DNA of 64,000 nt from Hormiphora californensis (Eukaryota > Ctenophora > Tentaculata > Cydippida > Pleurobrachiidae): positions 5,128,541-5,192,540 of the forward strand of contig CM035350.1 of the NCBI GenBank assembly GCA_020137815.1. Direction: 5' to 3'. Positions 10,985-23,158 of the stretch are shown piece after piece. Within the stretch, counting starts at the first letter, position 1, and each line of letters starts with the position of its first letter. The notes beneath the pieces are model-generated. The model made no database searches and was not told the origin of the DNA. It saw only the letters and a program-made list of their open reading frames with translations. The position numbers were made by a program, and so were the translations under genes.

Positions 10985-12620
10985 CAAAAAGACTACGGGG
11001 GGTCCCCCCCCCTTTCCCCTAAAAAGGGGGGGCCCTTTTTAATGGGTTTTTAAATTTGTTGGGGGAAATTGTCCCCATTTTTTTTTCTTTTTTAAAACCC
11101 CTTTTATTTTCGTTTTTTTGCCAACCCCAAAGGGGGGGGGGGGGGGGGGGGGGGGGGGGGAAAAAGGGGGAAAAAAAAGGGGGCCCCACAGGGGGGGGAA
11201 GGGAAAAAAAAAAGGGGGGGGGCCCCCCGGGACCCCCGGGGCCCGGGGGGGGCCCCCCTTTAAGGTGGGGCCCCCCGGGAGGGGGCCCCAAAAGGGGGAA
11301 AGGGGGGGCCCCCAAAACATTTTATTTCCCGGGTTAAAAATTAAAAAAAAAGGGGGCCTCCCGAAAAAGGGTTTTTTTTAAAAAAATTTTTTTTTCCCTT
11401 TTTTTTTTTTTTTTTTTTTTTTTTAAGGGGGAACCTGGGGGAAAAAAAGGGGAACTTTTTGGAAATACCAAAGCACCTAAAGGGTTTTAAAAATAGTTAC
11501 GATTTTCCCTACTTTTCTTTTCCCAAAGTAATTTTAAATCATCGGATATTTATAAAGTATAAAACTGATTTAAAAATTAATAAAGAACCCAAAATCAAAA
11601 AAATATTAACACTCACTCCCTAGTTAAAACAGAAGAGAATCAACAGGAAGGTTTTCAAGAAAACCCAGGGCAGGAAAATTTCTCCAAAAGAAAACCAGAA
11701 AAAACCGCCGGGGGTATGCGGAAGTTTAAAAGTGAAAATGACGAGATATCAGAAAAGTATCAGCTTTTTTTATGATCTTTTTTATTTAACACTGTTTGAA
11801 TGGTTCAACCTGAACCGTGGGGTCTCTCTTTTACTTGGGTTTTGTTTTGCTTTTTTTTTTTTGTTTTTTAGGTCTAGCAGACTTATATGTGTCCCCTTTT
11901 TATAGCCCCCAGCTCTCTCTCCAAAGTGTCTTCAACTTCAAATATTCCCCCTAAGTTCCAATTTGTAGGGTGAGGACGGCTAGGTTTATGGGTTGGGAAG
12001 GGGAACGATGTTTAGGTTTTTATGTTTTCCCCCCTTTATTGAACAGAGACTTAACCGTGTCAGTGATTTCTATATTGATTCCCTATCGTCTCTCTCTCAA
12101 TCTAAGTGTATTGCGGCACTTTTTCCGCCAGGCCCCAAATTCCCCACAGATTCCCAAACACAGAGGCCCCCACAACAACACAAAGTGTATGTTTTTAATT
12201 AACTTAAAATGTTTTTAAGAGTGAAAACGACCCCTGCCCCCTCGCGGGGGGGGGGGGGAAACCCAAAAAGGCCTCTCCAAAACCCCGTTCTTCACGTGGG
12301 GGAGCGAGCCGTGTCCAGCAAGAAAAGCTCAGTGAGAAACAGTGGTAAGAAACCGAGTAGTAGGGAGAAAAAAAAAGGGAAGGGAAAAAGTAGTGGGAGA
12401 AAACAGAGAGGGAAAAGGGAGAGAGGAAAACCCCGAGAGGGGAAGGAGAGTAGAGGAAAAAAAAGAAGGGCCTGGGGGAAAAGAGAGGGAAAAGGGAGGA
12501 AAAAGGGGGGAAATTATTGATAAAGAGAAAATGAGGGAGAAAAGTATTGAGAAAAGTAGGAGTAAAACGAAAAGTAGTGGGAGAAGTAATGAAAGCAGAG
12601 AGAAACGACACTTGCTGAAA
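10985..12620. other. Homopolymer-rich, probably low-accuracy stretch
   Basis: From about 10985 to 11470 nearly every base sits in a run of G, C, A or T (for example about 34 G at 11131-11160). This differs sharply from all flanking DNA. A weaker version continues to about 12620, with AAAAGGG-type purine sequence. The overlapping ORFs here on both strands are by-products of G/C runs. The stretch looks like poor consensus sequence rather than biology. Part of an SNRK exon or donor may be hidden in it. Confidence 0.6.
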
Positions 12621-12823
12621 ACCCGCTAAATGTCATGCATGTTCAAATGTATAACGTATAATATACACAGTTCTTTTGGCAGTTCTCCAAGTAACATATT
12701 TTTACAGATCCAAATATATTTAAAAATTGTGTCTTGATTATTAATATTTGTTCATAAAAAAGGAAAAGAGTAACGACCTGTTTTTTTACAACACTGGCCA
12801 CATATTGCCCACACTCCCTCCAG

Positions 12824-14510
12824 TGCTGTGTATGTTGTTTCGACGTCGCCGCTCCTCCACTGATACTATAGAACGTCTCCTGACTCAGTCAGTCAATGCA
12901 GCAGCTGGTATTTGCCTACCAGATGAGTCTCGGGATATAGTCTGCTCTCTCTGCACCCGCCACCGTACGAGAACTTGTGTAATAGAGCAATGAGGCAGCG
13001 AGGATCTGTCATAGAACGTCCCATGAACACTTCCATAGAACATGACTTCTTAATTCTTATCGCCTCTCTTATCATCACTAGAGTCGTACTCCTAGGATTT
13101 CAACCATTTTGGTTTTGAATGGGTTTGAAAAAGCACTAGGTACCTGGCACAATTATACCCCTAGATCCTGACATTTAGCACATTGCAGGGAGCAGCTGCA
13201 GTGGTTCAGAAGATGACCCCTCTAAATCACCCACACTGGGAGGGGATAAGTTCCTCAGGGATGAGGACACATTCTTCACCGGGAAACTAAAGGCATCCCC
13301 CAAACGGTTCCAGCGGCGCCCCATTGGATCTCTCAATATACACGCTGTTAACAGCTCTAGTGAGGAGAGTGAGGATGAAGATTTACCACTAATTGAGCAG
13401 ATACCACGATCTAAAACACTCACAAGGTACCCTTTTGTATCGAAATTCGAAGTATTCAGAACAAATTCATTGTCCAAAAAGGTAATAATTTCTAGTTCTG
13501 AATACTTATCTTGCTCCTCCCTCCTTAAGAATATTTCGGCGGCCGACCCCTCCCTCCACATCTCTGATGAATATAGACGAGGGGGCGGAGGAGGATGAGA
13601 ATTTGACGGGTACCAAATCAGTCCCGGGGACAATTAGAAAAAAGAAACTACTCCAGGGAACTAACTCTCTCGAAACTGGTATGTGTGCTTTGTGTGGTTC
13701 ACGCCGCATTATATTTCATAAAATAACAGAGCGAGTTCGGTAGATTATCCTAAATAGTTGGTCTAGTAACTCAGTAGATACAGCCACGTCTCGCTGACAC
13801 CGAGCGAGACAGCATAGTGCCACGGCTCATCCTTTCGGAATCACTACTGGTTCATTTCCCATTTTTACAGCTCGGGTATATGCAGAAGAGGCAGTGGATG
13901 TCATATCACCACTCTCTACCCCGTCCCTATCTGTTCAGAGGAAGCAGGATCCTCCTGCTGCCAGCACCCATTCCTCATTCTCCTCCTCTGTGGAACTCAG
14001 CTCAGGTATGTGATACTGGCATGTGGGATTATATCCAGTATCTAGCCGGGCCGGGGCCCACGGGGTTAATCAGAGAAGGCCATCATCCTCTCTCTCTCTA
14101 GTTAACAGTGCCACAGAGGGTGTGAAGCGGCATTACAGTACCATAAGAAATAAGCGGAAATGGTGTTATCAATCTAACATATTCTCCTTCTCTCAGACGA
14201 CAGCGAGATGGACCTGGCTAAGCGGAAAAAGACGGTAGCCCTAACAAAACGAGATAGAACCCAGAAGCGTAACAGTATGACCAACGCCAACATGTTATCT
14301 CTAATGCAGGAGAAACTTCGTCAGTTGGAAGTTGACCAGAACGTTCGGTTTATCCGATATCCCCTACGGTGGAGCATTGTACCTACTCTCAGGGAAGAGG
14401 ATGAAGATGGAGATGGGACTGTTGTTAATCTTCAGAGGGCCATCTCAGATGATGGACTGCCAGTAGAGATGTTTGGAACTGTTAGAAGTTCTGTTTGTTC
14501 AGTCATGTGA
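12824..14510 (+). CDS. Probable C-terminal exons of the SNRK gene
   Basis: A chain of plus-strand exons follows the kinase part. 12824-12907 joins in phase to 13189-13426 (or to about 13598), giving a Ser/Asp-rich region with SSCSGSEDD, FQRRP and SSEESEDEDLP. Next come 13496-13678 (acidic, then IRKKKLL), 13871-14005, 14102-14119 and 14197-14510, ending EMFGTVRSSVCSVM and TGA. The last exon has a conserved-looking block MQEKLRQLEVDQNVRFIRYP. Phases from 13678 onward are mutually consistent. Between 13426 and 13496 the frames disagree by one base, so a missed exon boundary or a sequence error is likely near 13580. Assignment to SNRK rests on strand, order and the low-complexity acidic tail typical of that kinase, not on recognised motifs. 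A separate gene is possible. Confidence 0.5.
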
Positions 14511-14635
14511 GAAGTGTAGCAAGAGTCTGTTTTTAGGATATGTCACTCTGCAGTTGTGTGTCTGTTGGTGTGAAGTCAGAGATGTGATTTGTACATAATA
14601 TAACATAGTTTTAGCCTTAGCCCGGCTCACACTCT

Positions 14636-14824
14636 ATGCGAGAGGGAGAGAGAGAGGAGAGAGCGAAGAGAAAGAGAGAGCAGAGAGAGAGCGAGAGAGA
14701 GAGAGAGAGAGCGCTGGCGAGAGAGCGAGGACGAGCGGAGCGAGGAGAGAGCTGCCGTCTAGACGAGAGCGAGCTCGCGCTCTCGTCCTTCTCTCTTCTC
14801 TCTCACTCTCACTCTCTCTCACTC

Positions 14825-14862
<38 letters not shown>

Positions 14863-14870
14863 ATCTCTCT

Positions 14871-14903
<33 letters not shown>

Positions 14904-14911
14904 ATCTATCT
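14636..14911. repeat. GA-rich then CT-rich mirror tract
   Basis: A (GAGA)n block at about 14640-14755 is followed by a (CTCT)n block at about 14780-14911, with GAGCGAGCTCGCGCTC at the junction. The whole tract can fold into an imperfect hairpin. The ORFs across it on both strands are by-products of the repeat. Confidence 0.85.
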
Positions 14912-15849
14912 CTCTCCCCAAGACAGTTGTAAACGAGTTTACCGTATACATTTTTACGTGTTGTTCGCTATGTAGTCTGTGTATGACATGTACAACTGCA
15001 CAGTGAATACTATTCACTGAGTACTCGCAGGCATCACTACACTTGTACCACATAGGAGTTTTATGTATATTCTGCCTTTTGTAAATAGACAAGAATATAA
15101 ATGGGAGAAATATAATGGGATAGAGGGGAAATGTAAAAAAAGATAAATTGACACAAAACGGTCTAATGGTGTAATGCCCCATAAAAGGTTTAACTATCTC
15201 CCGCTGAGTCTCTCTCTTTTCATTTTCCTACATCTTTTCTTTCAATTAATTTAGACATTCTAAACCCTTTATCCCCCGCCCTATCTCATTTCATCTGGGC
15301 CGAGTTTTACTAAAACTTTATATTGGAACTCAGGAACTTAGTGAGGGATCTCTTGTGGTACTATTTTCACACTCCCCTTTGTTTACATGTTTTTAGTTGC
15401 AGATATCATATAACACGGGGCTGTTATAATAATCACACTGAGTTATGCAAAGTTGAGCAACTTCAATATATTATATTAGAAGACACGGTGGTTGTTAATC
15501 GTTTTTTCTGTGCACGACAGATGCGATGTGTGTATTTGTTATGCCTAATAAATGTTATTACCTTTGTTTACCAGAATCTAACGAGTTTCAATTATTGCCA
15601 TGAATATCGAAAATAACTTTCAGTATTGACAGCTTGAAATACTGCAAACTCGAAGGGTTTTCCAGCTAGAGTCTGACTGGGGCAGACGGCTTCGTTCCGC
15701 GCGAAAACGTTCCGAATGCTGAAAGTAACTGTGGTCAGCACTTTTTACGTACGCACGAATTTGCCGCGCAAATCTTGTACGCGCCGCGCGGTTGGTTTCA
15801 ATAATAATAACCAAAAAAAAGTTCGCTCGATCAAAAAAATCTTTTTTTC
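14912..15849. other. Non-coding interval
   Basis: SNRK-side downstream DNA and AT-rich intergenic sequence. No exon with recognisable features and paired splice sites was seen on either strand. Confidence 0.4.
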
Positions 15850-16086
15850 GGCCAGCGTTAAAATCTGGGTGTTTTGGGAGTGCTGACAAACGGTTTTTTA
15901 GGGTTAGGGCTAAAGTAGGGTTGGGGTTTGGTTTGGGGTTAGGCCTTGACATTCCCTACCAGATAAACTTTGAATCAGCCAAAACGGTTGAGTGGTTTGG
16001 CGGTTAGAGCCATTTTAGTGAATCAACTTTTTTGGCAGCGCGCACCTGTAAACAGGCCTCCAAACACCCAGATCGTAACGGCGCCC
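15850..16086. mobile_element. Short inverted-repeat element carrying TTAGGG-like internal repeats
   Basis: The ends read GGCCAGCGTTAAAATCTGGG and the approximate complement CCCAGATCGTAACGGCGCCC, giving imperfect terminal inverted repeats of about 26 bp. The interior has repeated GGGTTAGGG/AGGGTTGGGG motifs and an AAAACGG-rich half. An 8-bp TTTTTTTC lies outside both ends (15842-15849 and 16088-16095). Related copies occur at 31510-31702 and, truncated, at 32098-32213. No coding capacity. Confidence 0.75.
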
Positions 16087-16224
16087 GTTTTTTTCCTCAA
16101 ATTTTCGTTTTCTGTTTTCACGCTAAGAGCAGCAGTCATGAGAGTCTCTTAAGCCTCAGTAAAACAGAAATTAAATTGCCTTCTAAGTATCAGACAAAGT
16201 AAAAAGTTGTAGAATGAAGTCACA

Positions 16225-17523
16225 ATGGAAGGACAGATGAAAAATAAGCGGGATTCGGGTATTTCACCCGTGGGATCAGTTTTATGTTTCGTTATCTATC
16301 TCATTCTGTGTGGACAAGTGATTACTCTGCTGGAGCATCAATGGCTTATCATTCCGCCAGCCTTACAAGTTGAGATCACTCCAAAAACCGACGAAGGAAA
16401 TACGATCAAGGTAGCTTATTTTTGTAGTTAACTGATCAAAGTATGTATTCGGGCCCAATCCAGTATTAATTATGATCTTGTCTACATTTTCCTTTTTTAG
16501 ATAAAAAGTAACACAACTGAATATGGAGCGTGTGGTCTAGTTGGAGTCTGTGTGCCCTATACAACAGGGGAGATAGTTGGTTCAGAAGCAGTTGGTTACG
16601 ACAAATGCAGATTGTATGAAGACACAGGAGAGATGGGCGGTCAAACCGGAATCGTAAGTAGTGAATATCTACTACAGTCGGAGCCCGATTTAGTGGCCCC
16701 CGATTTAGTGGCACCCGATTTAGTGGCAGGATTTCCCCCGATATACGAAAATTAACATTATTTGAACCCGATTTAGTGGCACCCCGATTTAGTGGCAGGA
16801 TTTTTCCCCCGAGGATGCCACTAAATCGGGGTCCGACTGTATTTGAGATTTAACCATAACTTAACTTTTTTAAACATTATCCTCCAGATCGCGGTTTCAC
16901 TTTATGGGGTTGGGTTTGTAACTTTGGCTACAGCTTGGCTGCTCTCAATTTGTAGCTGCCGAAAGGAGCAAATATGCGGCAAGAATGTATATTTTCTCTT
17001 GACACATCTCATCACCCTATCATGTAAGGAGAGAGATATTATGTTACGAGTTATATACGAGTGCAATATATCAATATTGTTGTGTAACAATGCATGCATA
17101 TAGGCCAACACACAAAACAATAAAACTCTCCTACATAAATCTCCCCTTTTTTCAGTTTTGTTGGTTGGTGGAGGAAGTGTAACTTGGATGTTTACCTGGC
17201 ACACGGACAACTGTGCTGCTGTTTACTGCAATGCAGTTCCCCTCTTCAAACACGACTGTATATTCGGGTGGTGTCTGTGGGTTCTGAGCAGCGTCATCAT
17301 AGCCCTATTCTTCACCATGATAGTTCTGTGCGGTATCACCCGGCACCATCTCGCCGCTGTAAAACCCAGTAAGATCTTACTTTGTTTTGTACTATTTGAA
17401 GCTCTCCTACTAAAGTACTAAAAGTTCAGTTTTAGAAATTATGTTACAGCCCTTTGTTTGTTCAATAAATATTCGTGTCCGTGATGTGCCGTGTCCCCAG
17501 TTACTCAGGGACCAATTCTGTGA
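16225..17523 (+). CDS. Four-transmembrane (claudin/LHFPL-like tetraspan) protein
   Basis: Five exons with matching phases encode about 236 residues: 16225-16410, 16501-16653, 16888-17023, 17156-17368 and 17501-17523. Four hydrophobic segments can be seen: around residues 15-38 (VLCFVIYLILCGQVITLL), at the start of exon 3 (IAVSLYGVGFVTLATAWLL), across the exon 3/4 junction (VYFLLTHLITL and on), and in exon 4 (CLWVLSSVIIALFFTMIVLC). The first extracellular loop has CGLVGVC, reminiscent of the GLW-C-C signature of claudin/PMP22/LHFPL-type tetraspans, and the second loop has several Cys. The family level is inferred from topology and loop pattern only. It probably acts at the plasma membrane. A short inverted-repeat element sits in intron 2. 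Confidence 0.7.
16675..16839. mobile_element. pogo/Tc1-like MITE, GATTTAGTGGC variety
   Basis: The 165-bp element has ends CAGTCGGAGCCCGATTTAG and CTAAATCGGGGTCCGACTG, with TA on both outer sides (16673-16674 and 16840-16841). The interior is built from repeated CCCGATTTAGTGGC copies of the TIR itself. It lies in an intron of the tetraspan gene. CAGT-type tips plus TA suggest the Tc1/mariner/pogo group. Confidence 0.8.
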
Positions 17524-18093
17524 TGTGACCCTCCCATGGTATGCTGACAGTGGTTTAGAAATCCGTAGATTGCCGATACAAGTGGCGGAGAGGCACGGTA
17601 ACAACACTGGTTTTATGTTCGCCAGAACGGCACTTGACCACCCTCCCCCTCAACCTGCTGTCTTGCCGGGTACTGGCCACAGCACAGCCTCAGAAAGGAG
17701 TACTACCCGGTTTCCCCGAGGCGGCCCTGGGGTGTATGGTAGTGTCAGACTGAAAGAGTTTTACTTTTGATGACTCAATTAACTGATTAATTGATTTTAA
17801 CACGAAAAAAAGACCATTGTTTTACGTGTGACGAAAATTTTGTAGTATTGTGTAGTGTTGCATTTGTATCAAGAACTTTTTTAAGAAGGGATCACTTGAG
17901 TGATGGAAGGAGACAGTGATATTGATAGACAGTGAAAGTGAGAAGATGTACTGTATAAGATGTAAAGGATTAGAGGAAAAGAGATCTTATTGGATGTGCT
18001 TGTGAGCTATTTTTATGAGTCATTGCAAGCAATACATGGTGCTTTGTGCTTGTCGAACTAAACATACATTCTCTTTCTCTCTCTCTCCCTCTT

Positions 18094-18173
<80 letters not shown>

Positions 18174-18716
18174 AGCCTTTCAACTCAGCCTTTTCACTTT
18201 TCACAGCCTTTTCTCTCCATCCTTTTACTACACACTAATCATGCAGTGTAACAGACACTGTAACTTCTTCACGGACAAGCATTCCCTGAATTCCCCATTG
18301 CCCCACTGCACAGACTGAGAACTAACTCGACAGAAGAGAAATGTTGTTATGTTCTAACCCTTCTTTACATTTGTAAAAGAGGGCGCAGGAAGCAGGATCG
18401 AACAAGGCAAAAGAACTGGCAGGACATGAAACTCCCTTCTTCAAATATGACGGCTATATAGTATATACAGTATGTATTTGGCAGCGAAGCTGCCAACTTC
18501 GTCGGAGTACGGGGGCGGAGCGACTGCGTCGCTCACGCGTTACATACAGGGGATAGCGCAACGTGCCCAAAGTATATATAGTAAGCTGCTGAATCTAAAG
18601 ATCTTTCCAGTGCCCCGCAGTATGTACATATTTACGAAACATTGCCCTAATATAACTCCGTGTATCTCTGACACCCCTGTTCCACAAAACACTACTATTA
18701 CCATGAACTTCCATAA

Positions 18717-18752
<36 letters not shown>

Positions 18753-20180
18753 TGGATATGGGATCACTTGCTGCACTGCTGCAGAAAAATGGGGAGAGAG
18801 ATATCCTTGATCCCAACCCTAATTGGAATCCTTTCTTGTATAAACATTAAACATGCATATTATAGTAACCTGGCCTGGTTACCATGGTTACCACTGACAA
18901 TGGAATAACCTAATAATCTCTCCCTCAATTTCGATATTTACTATCCTTCTCCGACTGCGTTACTATTTGTTGACTATCACAAAACACATTTGGATCCATC
19001 GCATCCTATTCTCGCTCCGCGAATAATAGGATCCCGGTCCGTTGAGAGCAAGAACTCACGTGCGCGCGAAATAAAGCACGTTTTCAACAAATCGCGCGTG
19101 ATAGACCGTTTTTGGAGACCTTTTTAGCTGACCTAGCACTACTCAAAGGTAAATTGTGGTCTCATTTCGCATCGTGATGAATCGGCGGGTATTTTCCCAT
19201 ACTCACAAGGCCATGACGATTCCCCCAGTACCCGCAGATTGTCCCAGGACCGAGTAGGAGCTTGCAGCCAGGTCTTTAAAGAATTGCTCATGTTTCGTGT
19301 CAATTTTGACCCACTATTCATCAAATGCTGAAATTGGCGGGTATTTTCCGTAAAAATAGAGACAATTATCTGCCAGGAGCAACAAACGAGATGCAAATCG
19401 GTTCAGTAGTTCCTTGCAGCCAGGTCTTTGAAAAAGTTTGCTCTAAAATCAATAACGCGCCGGAGGCCTAGATGTGAGATCGATCTCGGTCGCTGCGCGA
19501 CCTCGATCTCACTCAGGCATCAATGTGGCCAAAAAACACATTTATTCCTCTATACTACTATCAGTACTGTTATTTTTCCTTCTGACAGTCTTGCTTTACT
19601 CAAGCGTGCTGTTGATAATGAATTTACCCCTCCGTGAGAGCGTAAATGGGTGAATTTGTGCTGGTGAAGCTAAACGTAGCTTTGAGCGTAAATGCAGGAG
19701 CCAAGTTTCACCGGTGCTTTTTGATTGTGTGAGATAAGAGAAACCAGCTGGATTTCCATCACCCCACATGATAACAAAATGAGAATTTAGGAAAGAATGG
19801 GTTAGAGTTGAGAGAGAAAGAGGGAAAGAGAGGGAGGGAGAGAGAAAGAGAGAGGAAGAGAGAGACCACAAAAACAAAAAATATATCTTAAATTATCATA
19901 GAGTTCCCTGGAATCTTCTGTGCGACTGAAAGTACCCTCGGGACCGGGCGAGAACTTGACAGTATACCGTTCTTGCCGTTACTGTTCACAGTTTCTCACG
20001 CGGCAATACCATAGTCTACTGCTACAACTCTACTGATTTCTAACCGCTCCTCCAGTCCTTTACCCTTCAGGGACCCTACTTAATAGTTTGGTAACGAAGT
20101 TGTCGGCGCTAAACGTGTGGCGTACGAAGATCACGAAGGGGTTATTTCGCAACCAAGGTCCCTGCTAGTCTGCTAATTTA
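17524..20180. other. Intergenic DNA with simple repeats
   Basis: Downstream of the tetraspan gene there is a (CT)n tract at about 18076-18167 and a poly-C run at about 18719-18751. Two GCAGCCAGGTCTTT segments occur near 19264 and 19417, accompanied by two GGCGGGTATTTTCC segments near 19186 and 19337. A GA-rich tract lies at about 19813-19864. ORFs here follow the repeats. No supported gene was seen. Confidence 0.4.
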
Positions 20181-21946
20181 GTAGGGTCGGTTGTGGGAAG
20201 TTGGGTCTGGAATTTTAAATTTGACTTGCTGATATGATTAGGGACTCTATAAAAAGTCCAAAGTACCATCCCACAGGTCTCTACCACCCCCGGTTCACTA
20301 ATTAGCCGTAATTATGTGATTTATGACGTTATCGCCAATTAGCACTAATAATACCAGTTCCTGGTCACTTAGAGCTTAGATTTTGATACCAGCTGATAGA
20401 GGATCACTAGATTAGTGGGCATTCAAAATTTCAGGCGGGAAAATATTTTGGCGGGAAACCGAAAAAGCCTAATAACCCAAGAACGGGGTGGGGCCAAGGT
20501 CTGGCCCCACTAGGTGGTGGTGGTGGTGGTACAGATAGGTTATAGCGTGCCAAACTCTGCCCGTTAGGGCAGAACGACATTGCAACCTCGTCATAGCGTC
20601 TGTCATCGTGTTGTGGTCAGTTGATATCATTGCATTCATATTGTCAGTCAGTCATTGTACTTGCAAGACACTTACGCAGCCCCCACGGTTAAAGGTCGGT
20701 TGCACTCTTCGCATCTCCGCCCCGTGAGGACATTGCAGTTATCTTGCGAATAAGCAAAAAGACAAGTTAGGGGGCACATTTTCAAGCTTGGGTGGCTGTG
20801 CAGGTAGGCCTGTTCGTTTGTTTGTTACGACGACGGTCCGTCGAGTGGACACTTCTCAAGCTTGGGTCTGGCGTAGTCTGTCTATAGTAGCTCTAATTAA
20901 ATTATTGATTGGTAAGGTTTACTCCGGAATCTTATCAATGGTACACAATATATGAACAGACAATACAGACAGATGAACTTACAGCTTTTTGATGTATGAT
21001 TGGTACCGTGATGTTAATGGTGATCAGATGAGAGGTGTACCATTTCCACTTCCAGTAGAGATCAAGATGAACAAAAATGATCAAATACAAATAAGAGGTG
21101 GGGCAGATTGTAGCGTCCCTAGAATGTGTACGATGTTCTATAGGACAAGACGGGTGGGACAGATAAGAACAATTGTGAGTTGTTACACGCGATAAGCGAC
21201 TTAGTGCACCAAAACACAAGGATTGTCCCTATACTGGCGTGTTTCACAAAGTCCTCTAAATTGGGAAGGGCCAGGGCGGGGGAGGTGGGTGGGGTGGAGG
21301 GGTGGGCGGTGGCTAGTACAAGGAAACGAGCAGGTATTGAGTGCGTTAGAGATCAGATATTAGAGGTACTGTGTTGAAAGATACAGGAAAGGAGCACTAT
21401 TTGACAGAATGACTGAACCAGACTAGGCGATGCGGTTGTAAATTGATAGATTTAGGATTAAAGAGAGACTTAGAAGGGTGTATGTCAGTGTAACAGAGCA
21501 TTCAAAATGAAACAAATATGAAACTGCAAATGTATCGGCCCCACTAGGTTTTGATCACCTCATCGAGCCCGATCGAACGCGACCAATGACGACCTCCCAC
21601 GACGACCTAAACCCGTAATCCCACGTGGTGCCAGCCAACCGCCAGCCAAACGGAAAAACGGTTATAACTCCTCGACCATAACTCTGATCGACCTGAAATT
21701 TTGAATGCCCACTAATCTAGTGATCCTCTATCAGCTGGTATCAAAATCTAAGCTCTAAGTGACCAGGAACTGGTATTATTAGTGCTAATTGGCGATAACG
21801 TCATAAATCACATAATTACGGCTAATTAGTGAACCGGGGGTGGTAGAGACCTGTGGGATGGTACTTTGGACTTTTTATAGAGTCCCTAATCATATCAGCA
21901 AGTCAAATTTACAATTCCAGACCCAACTTCCCACAACCGACCCTAC
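20181..21946. mobile_element. 1.77 kb element with 255-bp terminal inverted repeats
   Basis: 20181-20435 and 21692-21946 align end to end as reverse complements with few mismatches and no length change. The tips are GTAGGGTCGGTTGTGGGAAG, and TA lies outside both ends. The tip resembles that of the intronic element at 9970-10778 (GTAGAGTCG), so the two may belong to one group. The 1.26 kb interior contains one exon-like ORF (20985-21174) but nothing recognised as a transposase. Confidence 0.8.
20985..21174 (+). CDS. Exon-like ORF inside the TIR element, unknown function
   Basis: A 190-nt open segment is bounded by a plausible acceptor (ACTTACAG) and donor (GTGAGT). It encodes about 63 residues including YDWYRDVNGDQMRGVPFPL, RGGADCSVPRMC and FYRTRRVGQ. 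The composition looks like a real folded protein rather than noise. The domain was not recognised. It may be a captured host exon, part of a degenerate transposase, or an exon of a host gene around which the element expanded. No start codon or neighbouring exon in matching phase was established. Confidence 0.35.
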
Positions 21947-22139
21947 TAATTACCCTTGTTAGTGCCCATTAGTGTAACTTGACCCTTTACTTAGTGCGTC
22001 AAGACACAATGATATCAGGGACTAGGGGGGGGGGGGGGGGAGGTATTATTAAACCCCCCTGGCCCCTATAATAATATGTGAACAGTAGACAGTTGGGTGG
22101 TCGTATAACTATTTATTAGCCTCAATCCTCATGTTTGAC

Positions 22140-22264
22140 TGTCAGAGTTTTTATTATTCTCTCTGGGCTGAACAAATGAACCAGACGGGTATAATGATCG
22201 TTGCGATCATTATACCCGTTTGGTTCATTTGTTCAGCCCAGAGAGAATAATAGAAACTCTGACA
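22140..22264. repeat. Near-perfect hairpin, 61-bp arms and 3-nt loop
   Basis: 22140-22200 and 22204-22264 are reverse complements with about two mismatches, joined by TTG. The right arm runs directly into the possible exon that follows. Confidence 0.9.
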
Positions 22265-22461
22265 ATGAATATGTGAACAGTGCCACATTTATAACGCAGT
22301 ACACACTTACTAACTTTAGCGCCATCCAGTCTGACGCTTATCTCACTCAACAACTGTTTTTACCAAGTACAGCTGCCCAGCGCTCATTTGCATTCCACAT
22401 ACTTCAGCTTACCATCCCTATCGGATCTCTTTTAGCTATCGCATACTATTATCGCACATAG
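22265..22461 (+). CDS. Possible C-terminal exon with a membrane anchor, unknown
   Basis: The frame is open from the hairpin to a TAG at 22459-22461. The peptide has NSATFITQYTLTNFSAIQSD, LFLPSTAAQRSFAF and a hydrophobic end ILQLTIPIGSLLAIAYYY followed by RT. This would suit the last exon of a membrane-anchored protein. No matching upstream exon could be joined in phase. It may instead be noise next to the hairpin. Confidence 0.3.
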
Positions 22462-22773
22462 CACTGACAGTACGATATCAGTGGTGTACCTTCTGTTTAG
22501 TCCCTCTTGTATGGTAGTGGTAGGGAGTATTCTCATTTGTTTGTCATTCGCATTCTCCTGCAGTCCCTAGTCGCCGGCTGGGCATGAGAACCTTTTAAAG
22601 ATAATTGCATAATGTGATCACGCGTGAATAATACTTCTCATACTCATAGGACGGTATAATGTCAGGAATAACTTTCCTCCTGCATATTTCAAACTTGTCT
22701 CCTCATTTATCTTTGGGACCCTCTATCGTTATATGTATTAGTTTGTCTTGTTGTACCTACTACCGTCTCTATA

Positions 22774-22945
22774 CAGTCGGACCCCGATTTACCGGGCCCC
22801 GATTTACCGGAACCCCGATTTACCGGGAGGATAAACTTCCCCGAATATAGGATTTGAACAGTATTTGACCCCAATATACCGGGCACCCCGATTTACCGGG
22901 CAAAACCCTTTTCCCCGAGCATCCCGGTAAATCGGGGTCCGACTG
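22774..22945. mobile_element. pogo/Tc1-like MITE, GATTTACCGGG variety
   Basis: The 172-bp element has ends CAGTCGGACCCCGATTTACC and its complement, flanked by TA (22772-22773 and 22946-22947). The interior is made of repeated CCCGATTTACCGGG. It has the same tips as the element at 16675-16839 but a different repeated core. Confidence 0.85.
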
Positions 22946-23158
22946 TACTAGCTTGCCTTACAGTTAATCAATAATTAAAGTATCAATTGAACTGTAGCTA
23001 TACATGTTGTGGGCTGCTGTATTTGGTTTATATATGCAGTATAGCTTGTTGCAAAAAAACGTCAACGTCCCTTCCTTTCCTATTTTAAATCGTCTTTCCC
23101 TTTTTATATCATTATCAAATTCACAAGCCCCCCTTCTCAGTTATTATAGTGGTGCAGT

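Noticed and set aside
11019-11381. Overlapping Gly/Pro-rich ORFs on both strands
   Set aside because: They arise from G and C homopolymers in a probably erroneous stretch.
15897-15945. True telomere or chromosome end
   Set aside because: TTAGGG-like units are few, degenerate and inside a dispersed inverted-repeat element.
17441-17770. 109-residue plus-strand ORF
   Set aside because: The tetraspan gene's last exon (17501-17523) overlaps it in another frame and ends in TGA; the ORF looks like 3' UTR sequence.
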